Assembly (NCBI GenBank): GCA_910577085.1
Contig: CAJTLE010000028.1
Location: forward strand, 1 to 26,140
Source: an uncultured Allobaculum sp.
GTDB lineage: Bacteria > Bacillota_I > Bacilli_A > Erysipelotrichales > Erysipelotrichaceae
Direction: 5' to 3'
Length of the DNA stretch: 26,140 nucleotides
Part shown: positions 6,353 to 14,697 of the stretch, in pieces
How the letters are laid out: every line of letters begins with the position of its first letter
Numbering within the stretch: position 1 is the stretch's first letter
The notes under the pieces: model-generated
Databases searched by the model: none
Told to the model about the DNA's origin: nothing
Seen by the model: only the letters and a program-made list of their open reading frames with translations
Position numbers and translations under genes: made by a program

Positions 6353-8730
6353 GATTTGGACTCCGAAGAGCTGCCGGAAAAATCAAGGGAGGCATTGTCA
6401 TCAAACAGATCGGATCCGGAGAAGACTTCCAGATTCTGAATGACATCCTGTACGCTTGAAACAGGTCCCCCAAGACCTGGAGCAGCGGCAGGTGCAGCTG
6501 CGGCTGGAGCGGCTCCGTGATCAGCAGGTGCAGCTTCTTCTTTTTTCGCCGGTTTTTCACTCTTTTTAATGTAACGACATTTTGGATAGTTCGAGCAGCC
6601 GATAAAGGTCTTGCCATAACGGCTGACACGCTCAACCAGATCATGACCGCACTCCGGACACTTCTCACCGGTTGGCTTTGGTTTTGGTTTGGCTTTGAGC
6701 GGCTCGATGTGTTTGCAGGTTGGGTAGTCGCTGCAGGCCCAGAATGGACCGAAGCGGCCTTTTTTGATGACCATCTTATGACCGCACTCTGGACAGAGTT
6801 TTTCGGTCTTCTCCAGCTCGGTCAGTTCTGGATCGGCATTTTCGGTGTACTTACATTCCGGATACGTGCTGCAGGAGACGAATTTGCCAAAGCGGCCGTT
6901 GCGGTAAACCAGATCGCTGCCGCAAAGCGGACACTTGCGGCCGACTTTTTCCAGTTCCTTTTTCGGCATCTTTTCATAGGCGTGTTCAACCAGTGGTTCG
7001 AAGTCGGAATAGAAGTCTTTGAGGAATTTCACGTAGTCCTCATTGCCTTCCGCAATGATATCCAGTGATTTTTCCATGTCAGCCGTGTATTGGACGTTGA
7101 TGATCTTCTTGAAGAACTCCTGCAGTTTCGTGTTGGTCAGTTCACCCTGTTCAGTTGGACGGAAGACTTTGGTTTTGGAAGTCTCAGTCGCTTTATCGAG
7201 GGTGACATAGGCCCGTTTTTGCAGGGTATCGATGATGGTGGCATAGGTCGATGGACGGCCGATGCTCTTTTCTTCAAGTTCCTTGATCAGTTTGGCTTCG
7301 GTATAGCGGGCAGGTGGTTCAGTAAAGTGCTGAGCCGAAGTGATGTGGACATGTTTCATCTCTTCGCCCTGCTTTAACATTGGCAGGTTGGTTGTGGTCT
7401 GCTTTTCATATTTGGAATACACCTTTGTGTAACCATCAAAGAGCATAACCTGGCCACTGGCCCCAAACTCACATGGACCGGCTGTAAATTTCACGCTGGT
7501 GACATCAAACTGAGCGCTGGCCATTAAGGAAGCCAGGGTTCTGGCATAAATCAGCGAATACAGACGGAACTGTTCGTTGGTCAGATACTCGCGGACTTTT
7601 TCCGGGGTGTTGTTGATGTCGGTTGGACGGATGGCTTCATGCGCATCCTGAGCGTTGGTGGAATTCTTTTCATGGGCCTTGCCGCGGTATTCCTTACCAT
7701 ATTCACGGTCAATGAAGTTTTCCGTGTCATTGACAAACAGTTCGGAAAGACGAGTCGAGTCGGTACGCATGTAGGAAATCAGACCAGTTGTCGTACCGCC
7801 CAGATCCACACCTTCATACAGTTTCTGCGCCAGGCTCATCGTCTTGCGGGCACCATACCCCAGTTTGGTTGAAGATTCCTGCTGGAGAGTGGATGTGGTA
7901 AATGGCAGCTTTGGTTCTTTGTTTTTCTTACGGCTTGTAACCGAAGAAACCACGAACGGTTCATTGGCACAAAGAGCCAGAACGGCGTTGGCCTCTTCTT
8001 CGTTGGCCATCTTTGGCTTTTTGCCATCGACTTTGTTCAGATCCGCCGTAAAGGTAGAGTTGCCTTTTTTCAGGTCAGCTGCGATGGTCCAGTACTCTTC
8101 GGATTTGAACTTCCGGATTTCCTCTTCGCGCTCAACAATCAAACGCAGCGCAACGGACTGTACACGTCCGGCAGATTTGGACTGGATTTTATTCTGCAGA
8201 AGCTTGGACAGTTTAAATCCGATGATGCGGTCAAGCATTCGTCTGGCTTCCTGGCTTTTGACCAGATCCATATCAATTTTGTGCGGCTCTTTGATTGCCT
8301 CAGTGACAACCGGCTTGGTAATTTCATGGAATGTCACGCGGTTGTCATCATCGACTGACAGACCCAGTTCGCGGGCCAGATGCCAGGCAATGGCTTCTCC
8401 TTCACGGTCCGGGTCACTTGCCAGAATGACTTTTTCACTGTCTTTGGCCAGTTTTTTCAGTTCTTTAACGACTTCTTTTTTCTCCTTGGAGATTTTGTAG
8501 GTCGGGGTGAAGTCGTTTTCGACATCAATCCCCAGTCCACCCTTTCCGGTTGTCGCCAAATCACAGATATGGCCTTTAGAGGAAACAACTTTGTAGTCGC
8601 TTCCTAAATATTTTTCAATCGTCTTGGCCTTGGATGGCGACTCGACGATAACAAGATTCTTTTTTGCGGCGCTTTTCGTTGATGATTTACGACCAGTAGC
8701 CGTCGTTGTCTTTTTGGATTCTTCTTTCAC
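6349..8730 (-). CDS. topA: DNA topoisomerase I (type IA)
   Basis: TopA relaxes negative supercoils. The 793-residue product contains a Toprim domain with Glu30 in 'LVIVESPSKAKTIEKYLG' and the acidic triad region 'ASDPDREGEAIAWHLA' (Asp106, Asp108, Glu110), the core with the nucleophile Tyr320 in 'GLISYMRTDSTRLS', and three C-terminal four-cysteine zinc ribbons (each CPxCG ... CxxYPxC) between about residues 610 and 735. After the last ribbon comes an Ala/Pro-rich tail of about 60 residues, unlike the usual end. The start codon is GTG, preceded by AAAGGGTG at 7 bases. In many Firmicutes dprA lies just upstream; here it is absent and rnhB is upstream behind a terminator. Confidence 0.97.
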   Translation of the reverse strand: MKEESKKTTTATGRKSSTKSAAKKNLVIVESPSKAKTIEKYLGSDYKVVSSKGHICDLATTGKGGLGIDVENDFTPTYKISKEKKEVVKELKKLAKDSEKVILASDPDREGEAIAWHLARELGLSVDDDNRVTFHEITKPVVTEAIKEPHKIDMDLVKSQEARRMLDRIIGFKLSKLLQNKIQSKSAGRVQSVALRLIVEREEEIRKFKSEEYWTIAADLKKGNSTFTADLNKVDGKKPKMANEEEANAVLALCANEPFVVSSVTSRKKNKEPKLPFTTSTLQQESSTKLGYGARKTMSLAQKLYEGVDLGGTTTGLISYMRTDSTRLSELFVNDTENFIDREYGKEYRGKAHEKNSTNAQDAHEAIRPTDINNTPEKVREYLTNEQFRLYSLIYARTLASLMASAQFDVTSVKFTAGPCEFGASGQVMLFDGYTKVYSKYEKQTTTNLPMLKQGEEMKHVHITSAQHFTEPPARYTEAKLIKELEEKSIGRPSTYATIIDTLQKRAYVTLDKATETSKTKVFRPTEQGELTNTKLQEFFKKIINVQYTADMEKSLDIIAEGNEDYVKFLKDFYSDFEPLVEHAYEKMPKKELEKVGRKCPLCGSDLVYRNGRFGKFVSCSTYPECKYTENADPELTELEKTEKLCPECGHKMVIKKGRFGPFWACSDYPTCKHIEPLKAKPKPKPTGEKCPECGHDLVERVSRYGKTFIGCSNYPKCRYIKKSEKPAKKEEAAPADHGAAPAAAAPAAAPGLGGPVSSVQDVIQNLEVFSGSDLFDDNASLDFSGSSSESKS

Positions 8731-8821
8731 CGAAATACACCCTTTCTATCTTTATGCACCTTTATTTTTTCTCTCTGTCCGTTCGATTCTTTCAGAGAAC
8801 GAACCTGTTTAAATCGTTCTA

Positions 8822-8850
8822 TTTCTATCATGCAAAAGTACAGAGTTCAA
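8822..8850 (-). promoter_or_regulatory. Candidate topA promoter
   Basis: The minus strand reads TTGAAC (8845-8850), 17 bases, then TAGAAA (8822-8827) preceded by TGA, an extended -10. It lies downstream of the rnhB terminator and about 90 bases before topA, where a promoter is needed. The hexamers each match 4 of 6 consensus bases. Confidence 0.5.
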
Positions 8851-8910
8851 CCGAAATATCTTTGAAACTCTTTTGGGACAGGTTTCTGGGGTCGTTTTTG
8901 GGCAGGAATG

Positions 8911-8940
8911 AAAAAACCGTCAAAACAGAGTCAGACGGTT
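8911..8940 (-). terminator. Rho-independent terminator overlapping the end of rnhB
   Basis: On the minus strand AACCGTC (8934-8940) pairs with GACGGTT (8915-8921) and leads into six T. The rnhB stop (8920-8922) lies inside the stem, so the terminator overlaps the coding end. Confidence 0.8.
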
Positions 8941-9534
8941 ACTTTCTTCTACAATTTTTGCGACAGGGTCATAGGAACGACGATAGAAATCCTGAATTCC
9001 GTAAGCCGCAATCGCATCCAGATGGCGGCGCGTTGGATAGCCTTTATGATCCTTGAGCCCATATTGTGGATATTCCTGATCCAGAGCGATCATGTAATGG
9101 TCCCGGCTGACTTTGGCCAGAATACTTGCGGCCGCAATGGCCAGTGATTTCTGATCCCCTTTGACCAGCGCTTCAAAATTGGTGCGATCCGTCAACGGCA
9201 TGGCATCGGTCAGCACATAGTCGGCATTGGCCAGGTTGGCGATTGTCTCCATGGCATGCTGGGTCGCGCGATAGATATTCAGACGGTCAATGGTCGGCTC
9301 ATCAATAAAGAGGACCCAATACTTCAGGGCATCCTTCTGGATGACTTCAAATAAGGCTTCCCGCTTTTTTTCGGAAAGCTTTTTGGAGTCATTGATCAGA
9401 TCGTTGGTATAGCCGGCCGGAAAAATAACGCCGGCAACGACTAATGGTCCGCAGATCGGTCCGCGGCCTGCTTCATCCATGCCCAGAATGAGTGGATACT
9501 CTGGCCACAGAGCTTCTTCACTCGGATGCTGCAT
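8920..9534 (-). CDS. rnhB: Ribonuclease HII
   Basis: RNase HII cuts the RNA strand of RNA-DNA hybrids and starts removal of single ribonucleotides from DNA. The 204-residue product has the signature 'ILGMDEAGRGPICGPLVVAG' with the catalytic Asp-Glu at residues 20-21, 'DSKKLSEKKRE' and 'SILAKVSRDHYM', where the later active-site Asp lies. A frame open to 9657 would add 41 residues that are only the shadow of rbgA; I choose the ATG at 9534, which gives the normal family length. With this start the gene overlaps the end of rbgA by 17 bases, so it is translationally coupled. It is the last gene of the lepB-rbgA-rnhB unit. Confidence 0.95.
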   Translation of the reverse strand: MQHPSEEALWPEYPLILGMDEAGRGPICGPLVVAGVIFPAGYTNDLINDSKKLSEKKREALFEVIQKDALKYWVLFIDEPTIDRLNIYRATQHAMETIANLANADYVLTDAMPLTDRTNFEALVKGDQKSLAIAAASILAKVSRDHYMIALDQEYPQYGLKDHKGYPTRRHLDAIAAYGIQDFYRRSYDPVAKIVEESNRLTLF

Positions 9535-10387
9535 CTTCGTCTGGCTGCTCCCATGTAATCCGGCCCAGTTTGGAAGAGCGGATATCCTGAATGAATGTGC
9601 GCATGGTGCGGTTTTCATCGATATCGCCCTTTTGCAGCCAGCCGCGCTTGCGGGCAATGGCCTGCAGGGTCTCCCAGGGCGTTTCTTCTATTTTTTCCAG
9701 ACCATAGGTATCGATCAGAGCCTGTGGTTTGTGATCCATCAAATACTGGCAGCAATACAGAGCCAGATCATCCATATGGACAACATCATCTTTGATTGAG
9801 CCTAAAGCGGCCAGAATCAGGCCGTTCTTTTCGCTTTCAAATTTTGGCCACAGAACGCCTGGTGTATCCAGAACTTCCAGATCCTTGCCAACTTTGATCC
9901 ACTGCAGGGATTTGGTGACCCCTGGCTTATCTCCGGTCTGAGCAGCTTTGCGGCCGGCCAGAGAGTTGATCATCGTCGACTTACCAACGTTTGGAATGCC
10001 GGCAACCATCGCCCGAAGAGCTCTTGGACGGATGCCGCGCTTTTTCTGTTTTTCAATGAGCGCCTTGTTTAAAGTCAGCGACTCCTGAATGATCCGATTT
10101 TTGAAGTTTTCCTTGATCAGATCCACCGCAATGACCCGTGTATTGTCATTGCTTAATTTTTCGATCCAGGCTTCAGTCATGGCCGGATCGGCTTTATCTT
10201 TTTTGGAAAGGATGACCAGTCTTGGTTTGTTGCGGGCCAGTTCATCGATCAATGGATTTTTCGATGACTGAGGCATTCTGGCATCCCGGATTTCAATAAT
10301 GAAATCTACTTTCTTCAGATTCTCTTCCATCTGCCGTCTGGCTTTCGCCATATGGCCTGGAAACCACTGAATTACATTACTCGGCAT
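9518..10387 (-). CDS. rbgA: Ribosome biogenesis GTPase RbgA (YlqF)
   Basis: RbgA is a circularly permuted GTPase needed for late 50S subunit maturation in Firmicutes. In the 289-residue product the G motifs appear in permuted order: G4 'SKKD' (residues 61-64, in place of the common NKxD), then G1 'GIPNVGKST' (130-138), a Thr for G2 near 158 and G3 'DTPG' (174-177). The N-terminus 'VIQWFPGHMAKARRQM' is the RbgA signature, with the His thought to stand in for the catalytic residue. The C-terminal domain (from about 200) matches the RNA-binding part. The ATG overlaps the lepB stop (TAATG), so translation is coupled. Confidence 0.96.
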   Translation of the reverse strand: MPSNVIQWFPGHMAKARRQMEENLKKVDFIIEIRDARMPQSSKNPLIDELARNKPRLVILSKKDKADPAMTEAWIEKLSNDNTRVIAVDLIKENFKNRIIQESLTLNKALIEKQKKRGIRPRALRAMVAGIPNVGKSTMINSLAGRKAAQTGDKPGVTKSLQWIKVGKDLEVLDTPGVLWPKFESEKNGLILAALGSIKDDVVHMDDLALYCCQYLMDHKPQALIDTYGLEKIEETPWETLQAIARKRGWLQKGDIDENRTMRTFIQDIRSSKLGRITWEQPDEDAASE

Positions 10388-11025
10388 TATTTCACCCCGA
10401 TTTTATCGAATGGATATAAAACTAAAATTCCTTTGCCATACAGCTGGTCTTTCTTGACTGGACCAACTGTTGGATAGCGGGAATCTTTCGAATGCGGACG
10501 GTTATCGCCCATCACCCAGTATTCATCTTCCCCTAAGGTCACCGGACCAAAATCCGATGTAAATGGACCGTAGTCCACGCCATATTCAGCTTTGAAATCC
10601 GCTAAAGTCTGGTCCATGAAATCCTGTTTGAGATAGCTGCTTTCATCGAGAGCTTCGCCATTGATATACACAACACCCTCTTTGCCTTCAACGGTCTCGC
10701 CTGGCAGACCAATAATCCGCTTGACCCAGCGTTCTTCTTCACCAGTTTCTTCATCCGGCATGGTCACCACGACAATATCGCCGCGGTTGACTTTCCCGGT
10801 GGCCAGTGAAATCAGATTGGTAAAGCCATATTCACCATTGAGCAGCGTCGGGCTCATCGATCGGCCTTCTACGTTGACTGGATGGGCAATAAAATTCACA
10901 AACAACAGTACGACAATCGCGCTGATCACAAACACTTTGACAAAGTCGAGAATGTCATCGATTAAGGTTTTTTCTTCATCCTTACGACCAGCTTTTTTAA
11001 TTTTCTTTGAATTTGAATCCTTCAT
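10387..11025 (-). CDS. lepB: Signal peptidase I
   Basis: Signal peptidase I removes signal peptides from exported proteins at the outer face of the membrane. The 212-residue product has one N-terminal membrane segment (about residues 29-48), then the catalytic Ser56 in 'VEGRSMSPTL' and the general-base Lys102 in 'RWVKRIIGLPGE', followed by 'GDNRPHSKDSR' (box E, residues 173-183). It has a single membrane anchor and the short length of Gram-positive Sip-type enzymes. The start is behind a strong GGGGGAGG. It leads a lepB-rbgA-rnhB unit with 1-base and 17-base overlaps. Its location just after rplS fits a secretion/translation cluster with ffh nearby. Confidence 0.95.
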   Translation of the reverse strand: MKDSNSKKIKKAGRKDEEKTLIDDILDFVKVFVISAIVVLLFVNFIAHPVNVEGRSMSPTLLNGEYGFTNLISLATGKVNRGDIVVVTMPDEETGEEERWVKRIIGLPGETVEGKEGVVYINGEALDESSYLKQDFMDQTLADFKAEYGVDYGPFTSDFGPVTLGEDEYWVMGDNRPHSKDSRYPTVGPVKKDQLYGKGILVLYPFDKIGVK

Positions 11026-11102
11026 TGGACCTCCCCCATGTTTTATCTTGAATTGAATCTCTTCAAGAATGACTTGAAGATGCTCAGGTTCTTTTACAGT
11101 TG

Positions 11103-11133
11103 ATTATACCGATTCTGCAGACCATTTTGTCGA
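11103..11133 (-). promoter_or_regulatory. Promoter of lepB-rbgA-rnhB
   Basis: A perfect TATAAT is read on the minus strand at 11103-11108, with TCGACA (11128-11133) 19 bases upstream as the best -35. The spacing is long, so strength is uncertain. The lepB start lies about 78 bases downstream. Confidence 0.6.
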
Positions 11134-11235
11134 CAGCTTCGATCGTCTGACATTTCCTGCTCCATCCAGTATAGAACTTTTTCTAAAACCACGATGAAAG
11201 CTGAAAACAAATCAGTCAGGCAGAACGACTGCTCG

Positions 11236-11273
11236 AAAAAAAATCCCCGAAGTCCGCATGGATTTCGGGGATT
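11236..11273 (-). terminator. Rho-independent terminator of rplS
   Basis: On the minus strand a 10-base stem AATCCCCGAA / TTCGGGGATT is followed by a long T run (about eight). It starts 7 bases after the rplS stop. Confidence 0.93.
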
Positions 11274-11280
11274 AACGTTC

Positions 11281-11631
11281 TTAGCGACGAACTTCTTTAA
11301 GACGAGCAGATTTACCGGAACGGTTTCTGAGGTAACGCAGTTTGTTACGACGTACTTTACCGTGACGTACAACTTCGATCTTATCGATGATTGGGGAGTG
11401 TAATGGGAACTTACGTTCTACACCAACACCGTTGGAGATTTTGCGGACAGTGAAAGTTTCACCGATGCCTCCGCCTTTTCTTTCAGTAACTACACCTTCA
11501 AATACCTGAATACGGCTCTTGTCTCCTTCTTTGATCATTACGTGAACACGTACAGTGGAGCCAGAACGGAAATCAGGAATGTCTTTACGAAGCTGGCTTT
11601 TGCCGATTTCGTTAACCAGATTTAAATTCAT
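11281..11631 (-). CDS. rplS: 50S ribosomal protein L19
   Basis: L19 sits at the 30S-50S interface next to the 16S rRNA contact. The 116-residue product covers the whole family: 'IPDFRSGSTVRVHVMIKEGD' near the N-terminus, 'RIQVFEGVVTERKGGGIGET', 'VRKISNGVGVERKFPLHSPI', and the basic end 'GKVRRNKLRYLRNRSGKSAR'. The start follows AAGGAG at 7 bases. Although it follows trmD in most Firmicutes, here a 1.5-kb peptidase gene intervenes and rplS has its own promoter and terminator, making a one-gene unit. Confidence 0.97.
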   Translation of the reverse strand: MNLNLVNEIGKSQLRKDIPDFRSGSTVRVHVMIKEGDKSRIQVFEGVVTERKGGGIGETFTVRKISNGVGVERKFPLHSPIIDKIEVVRHGKVRRNKLRYLRNRSGKSARLKEVRR

Positions 11632-11658
11632 TTTCGTTCTCCTTCTTTATATAGCTGC

Positions 11659-11707
11659 TTCTGCTTTTCAAGATTCATAGTCAATTTTGCCAGCGGAACC
11701 CGCAGAA
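11659..11707 (-). ncRNA. Candidate rplS leader hairpin
   Basis: In the leader, TTCTGC (11702-11707) pairs with GCAGAA (11659-11664), closing a loop of about 37 bases just after the predicted transcription start and before the AAGGAG. Firmicutes rplS genes often carry a short L19-binding leader (Rfam 'L19 leader'). I cannot confirm the match, so this is a position-based suggestion. Confidence 0.3.
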
Positions 11708-11715
11708 CCTAAAAG

Positions 11716-11744
11716 ACTATAACATGCACAAAGGCAAAGATCAA
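11716..11744 (-). promoter_or_regulatory. Promoter of rplS
   Basis: The minus strand reads TTGATC (11739-11744), 17 bases, then TATAGT (11716-11721) with an upstream TGT extended -10. Transcription would begin near 11709, leaving a leader of about 78 bases. Confidence 0.8.
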
Positions 11745-11939
11745 ATTGCATCCCGTCTTGAATCTAAAGAAAAATCATAAAGCACCCAGAAAGAAAACGC
11801 TCTACTGGCCAGAATGGCTTTTTCTGTTCAGTTTCTGTCCTTTAAGATCCTGATCTTTTAAAATTCCAAATTTTTCAAGATCCCTGTCCTCTCCATTAGG
11901 AGAACAGGCGGAAAACAGGCAGAGAACAGGACAAAGGGA
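11745..11939. other. Spacer between the M15 peptidase gene and rplS promoter
   Basis: Part of a 308-base gap. Just past the peptidase stop the minus strand can form CCTGTTCTCC / GGAGAGGACAGG (two-base bulge) and then GATCTT...AAGATC around an A/T-rich loop. Neither is followed by a proper T run, so they are weak terminators or processing hairpins. No gene is seen. Confidence 0.35.
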
Positions 11940-13397
11940 TTAGAATCCGCCGTCTTCTTCTGGATAGACAACATCTGGTTCGACGGGCATCGGGCTTTCT
12001 CCATCCATCGTTCCATCCGGATTGATGATGATCTCCCCTGGCGTATCGTCAACAGGCTGATCGACGACCGGCTGATCCACAACAGGCTGATCGATGACGG
12101 GCTGATCGACAATGGGCTGATCAGTCACCGGCTGGTCAGCGATCGGCTGATCCACGGCGGGCTGGTCAGGGGTCACTGCATTCTGATCGGGCGTAACCAC
12201 TGGTTCTTCGACCGGTTCGCTGACTGTCTGATCAGTCTGCGTCTGGTCTGCCTGGGCACTCTGGCTGGAAGCTGAAGAGGCCTGAGAATTTGTCGTTGAG
12301 CTCGACGCTGCGGGGGCACCAGAGTATTCAAAGTGCTTGTAGTCATTAAGACCTGTCACATTGCCCTTCCAGTTGAAGCCTTCCTTTTTAAAGGCTTCGA
12401 CCGCATAGTCGTTGGCATGAATATAGTGATCCGCATTGATGGTGCGATCGAGGTACAACTGACCTTCCATCGGGAAAACCGACAGAGAGCTGCCATTGTC
12501 CTTGATCAGCGGGTTATAGAGCGGATTCAAATCCACCGCATACCCACGCGAATGCAGGCTGCCACCATTATCATCGGTCAGATTAAAGGCCAGACCGACG
12601 GTATTGTTATCGGCGTAGGATTCTGAAATCCTGGTGCCATAGGCATCGGGCAGAATCATCTTGCCAATCTGATACTTGTGCAAAAACAGATCATAGAAGA
12701 CATTTTCAATCTGTTTGGCTATCGCGGAGTTGACGACAATTTCACCTACCGTTGCCCGACCGTTAAAGTCGTTGTACAAAACCCGGACATAGTTGAGCTG
12801 GTCGGTTGGAATCTGATCGGCATAGCCCATTTTGACCAGCCGTTCTTTGAGTTTGTCATCGATGGACTGACTAAAGAAGCACTCGCGCAGTTCATCATCG
12901 GAAAAGCCGGCGACTGACACTTCATCAAGCGCATTGGCTTCCTTGATTTTATTGACTTCACTGGCATGAGAGATCCGGTTGAGCGGAGCCGTTTTTTCGT
13001 TGTTGGTCAGCTGAGGAATGATCGCAAACAAAGAAGGACCATATTTCATGCCCGCATAGCCTACTCCTCCAACCAGGAGTGCGGCAACGACCAATACGGT
13101 CAGCAGTCTGCCTACGCGCAGCTGGCGTTTTGCCTTTTTGCGGCCTCGAGTTTGTGAGGCAGACTGACTGGATGTCTTGCGGGCTGTCTGAGCCGTTTTA
13201 GGACGTGAGTTTGTCTGAGCGGTTTTATTTTTCGTTGATTTGGTTGTTTTCGTTGATTTTGTTGATTTGGATGCTGTATTCGGACGCTTCTTTTGGGAAG
13301 CGGAAGAGTTTCGCGTTTGTCCTGAGCGCCCTTGGCCAGAAACGTTTGGATTGCTTCTGGATGTGGATTGGTTGTTTCTTACAGTTTTTTTGCTCAT
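11940..13397 (-). CDS. Membrane-anchored M15-family D-alanyl-D-alanine carboxypeptidase-like protein with repeat tail
   Basis: The 485-residue product has four parts. Residues 1-94 are a basic Ser/Thr/Lys/Gln-rich cytoplasmic stretch with 'STKSTKTTKSTKNKT'. Residues 97-117 form one membrane anchor. About 150-360 is an M15C/VanY-like peptidase with the zinc ligands His282 and Asp289 in 'HSRGYAVDLNP' and His355 in 'YKHFEY'. The rest is a Ser/Gln/Pro/Asp-rich tail with eight pentapeptide repeats of the type xxDQP. Members cut peptidoglycan stem peptides outside the cell. The gene is inserted between trmD and rplS, neighbours that usually touch. No Shine-Dalgarno precedes the ATG; a TG-TACTCT box ends 6 bases before it, so the message may be leaderless. 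The substrate is not determined. Confidence 0.85.
   Translation of the reverse strand: MSKKTVRNNQSTSRSNPNVSGQGRSGQTRNSSASQKKRPNTASKSTKSTKTTKSTKNKTAQTNSRPKTAQTARKTSSQSASQTRGRKKAKRQLRVGRLLTVLVVAALLVGGVGYAGMKYGPSLFAIIPQLTNNEKTAPLNRISHASEVNKIKEANALDEVSVAGFSDDELRECFFSQSIDDKLKERLVKMGYADQIPTDQLNYVRVLYNDFNGRATVGEIVVNSAIAKQIENVFYDLFLHKYQIGKMILPDAYGTRISESYADNNTVGLAFNLTDDNGGSLHSRGYAVDLNPLYNPLIKDNGSSLSVFPMEGQLYLDRTINADHYIHANDYAVEAFKKEGFNWKGNVTGLNDYKHFEYSGAPAASSSTTNSQASSASSQSAQADQTQTDQTVSEPVEEPVVTPDQNAVTPDQPAVDQPIADQPVTDQPIVDQPVIDQPVVDQPVVDQPVDDTPGEIIINPDGTMDGESPMPVEPDVVYPEEDGGF
12055..12174 (-). repeat. Eight 15-base tandem repeats encoding xxDQP units
   Basis: Eight consecutive 15-base units begin with GGCTGA or GGCTGG on the plus strand (12055, 12070, 12085, 12100, 12115, 12130, 12145, 12160). 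In the protein they read as IADQP, VTDQP, IVDQP, VIDQP, VVDQP and similar. Codons vary at third positions, so selection seems to hold the peptide. The run probably forms a stiff acidic Pro-rich stalk outside the membrane. Confidence 0.9.
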
Positions 13398-13425
13398 AGA
13401 ACTAGAGTACAGAGTTTTTGGCCGT

Positions 13426-13465
13426 AAAAAAAGGGCAGAGCGATGACATTTTTCAGTCAGCTCTG
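13426..13465 (-). terminator. Rho-independent terminator overlapping the end of trmD
   Basis: On the minus strand CAGAGC-TGAC pairs with GTCA-(TC)-GCTCTG and leads to seven T (13426-13432). The trmD stop (13453-13455) lies inside. It separates rimM-trmD from the peptidase gene, whose ATG is only 28 bases beyond the T run. Confidence 0.8.
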
Positions 13466-14184
13466 TCCAGTTCGGCCTTTGCCTGGTCTAAAAATTCAAG
13501 ATCTGCCTTGGAAAGCTGTGCCGTTTCGAGCAGATCGGGGCGGTGTTTCAGGGTATTGAGCAGGGATTGTTCCCGTCTCCATTTCTGAATATTGGCGTGA
13601 TGTCCGGAAAGCAGAACATCCGGAACTTTCTGGCCATCATACTCATAGGGCTTTGTATATTGGGGATATTCAAGCAGTCCATCCGCAAACGAATCGTCGG
13701 CACTGCTGTCGTGCTTGATGGTTCCCTCCACCAGACGCAGCGTCGCATCACAAATCGCAGCGGCTGCCGGTTCTCCGCCGGTGAGCACAAAATCGCCCAG
13801 CGACACCTGAATATCGCAGGCATTACGGATTCGTTCGTCGAATCCTTCATAATGACCGCAGATTAAAATCAGATGCTTCATTTTTGAGAATTCAAGCGCT
13901 TTCGCATGGTTGAAGGTTTCACCCTGTGGGGAAAGCAGGGCGACAACCGAGTCCGGTGTCCGGATGGATTTGAGGGCATCCAGGATTGGCTGGCACTGTA
14001 AAACCATTCCGGCCCCGCCTCCATATGGAGTGTCATCGACATGGCCATGCTTGGATTTGGTGAATTTTCGAAAGTCGATCAGTTCCACTTCATACAGTCC
14101 CGCATCCAATCCGCGCTTGAGAATGGATGTGGAAAGCATGCCCTGGAAGTATTCCGGAAACAGGGTCAGAATCGAAATTTTCAT
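13453..14184 (-). CDS. trmD: tRNA (guanine-N1-)-methyltransferase TrmD
   Basis: TrmD methylates G37 next to the anticodon with S-adenosylmethionine, preventing frameshifts. The 243-residue product shows the SPOUT-class knot: 'MKISILTLFPEYFQGMLSTS' at the start, 'DDTPYGGGAGMVLQCQPI' (about 51-68), 'HLILICGHYEGFDERI' (about 105-120), 'SLGDFVLTGGEPAAAAICDA' and 'VPDVLLSGHHANIQKWRRE'. In the loop after 'LTGGE', usually LPAMVMIDA, this copy reads PAAAAICDA, a modest departure. The ATG overlaps the rimM stop (ATGA), so the pair is translationally coupled. Confidence 0.96.
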   Translation of the reverse strand: MKISILTLFPEYFQGMLSTSILKRGLDAGLYEVELIDFRKFTKSKHGHVDDTPYGGGAGMVLQCQPILDALKSIRTPDSVVALLSPQGETFNHAKALEFSKMKHLILICGHYEGFDERIRNACDIQVSLGDFVLTGGEPAAAAICDATLRLVEGTIKHDSSADDSFADGLLEYPQYTKPYEYDGQKVPDVLLSGHHANIQKWRREQSLLNTLKHRPDLLETAQLSKADLEFLDQAKAELDRAD

Positions 14185-14669
14185 CGCAGACCGTCCATTT
14201 CTTCGATCACGATTTTCTTCTCTTTCGGATCAACTTCTTTAACAAATGCGTTCACAAATGGAAGCAGATATTCCTTGTCACCATTCTTAACGCGTAAAAC
14301 CAGGTTGGCTCCCGTTTCAAGAATAGCGGTGACAACTCCAGTGTCTTCTCCCTGCTGATTGAAGACATGGCAGTCCTGGAGTTCATGATAGTAGAATTCA
14401 TCTTCTTCCAGTTCATTGAGTTCTTCTTTTGGCAAGAAGAGTTCCTGACCTTTTAAGGCTTCAGCCTGTTCGATACTGGTGATTTCATCAAACTGAACAT
14501 AGCCAAATCCTTTATAGACGGAATAATTTTTGACCGTCAGTTTCTTGTGGTCTTTTAAATACAGGTGGTTGCCTTTCTGAAAGCGGATGTCATCCTGATC
14601 GGTGAACAGTTTGACTTTGCATTCCCCTTTCAGTCCGCGTGTATTGATAATCTGAGCAATTCGGATCAT
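14181..14669 (-). CDS. rimM: Ribosome maturation factor RimM
   Basis: RimM binds S19 and helps assemble the 30S head. The 162-residue product has the N-terminal RimM barrel ('MIRIAQIINTRGLKGECKVK' then 'QKGNHLYL' and 'KGFGYVQFDEITSIEQAEAL') and a C-terminal PRC barrel ('YYHELQDCHVFNQQGEDTGV' to 'LLPFVNAFVKEVD'). AGGAGG lies directly before an ATG at 14675 and 6 bases before the next ATG at 14669; the latter has proper spacing and the usual family start, so it is preferred. Longer frames upstream (to 14705) are unsupported. It overlaps trmD by 4 bases and is preceded by a structured leader and two terminators. Confidence 0.94.
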   Translation of the reverse strand: MIRIAQIINTRGLKGECKVKLFTDQDDIRFQKGNHLYLKDHKKLTVKNYSVYKGFGYVQFDEITSIEQAEALKGQELFLPKEELNELEEDEFYYHELQDCHVFNQQGEDTGVVTAILETGANLVLRVKNGDKEYLLPFVNAFVKEVDPKEKKIVIEEMDGLR

Positions 14670-14697
14670 ATTCATCCTCCTGACTGGATGGTTGATT

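Noticed and set aside
7844..8500. Plus-strand ORF of 218 codons opposite topA
   Set aside because: Mirror of the topA frame; no ribosome site and no family resemblance.
12055..12174. Possible CRISPR or satellite array
   Set aside because: The 15-base units encode xxDQP in frame in the M15 peptidase and have no spacers.
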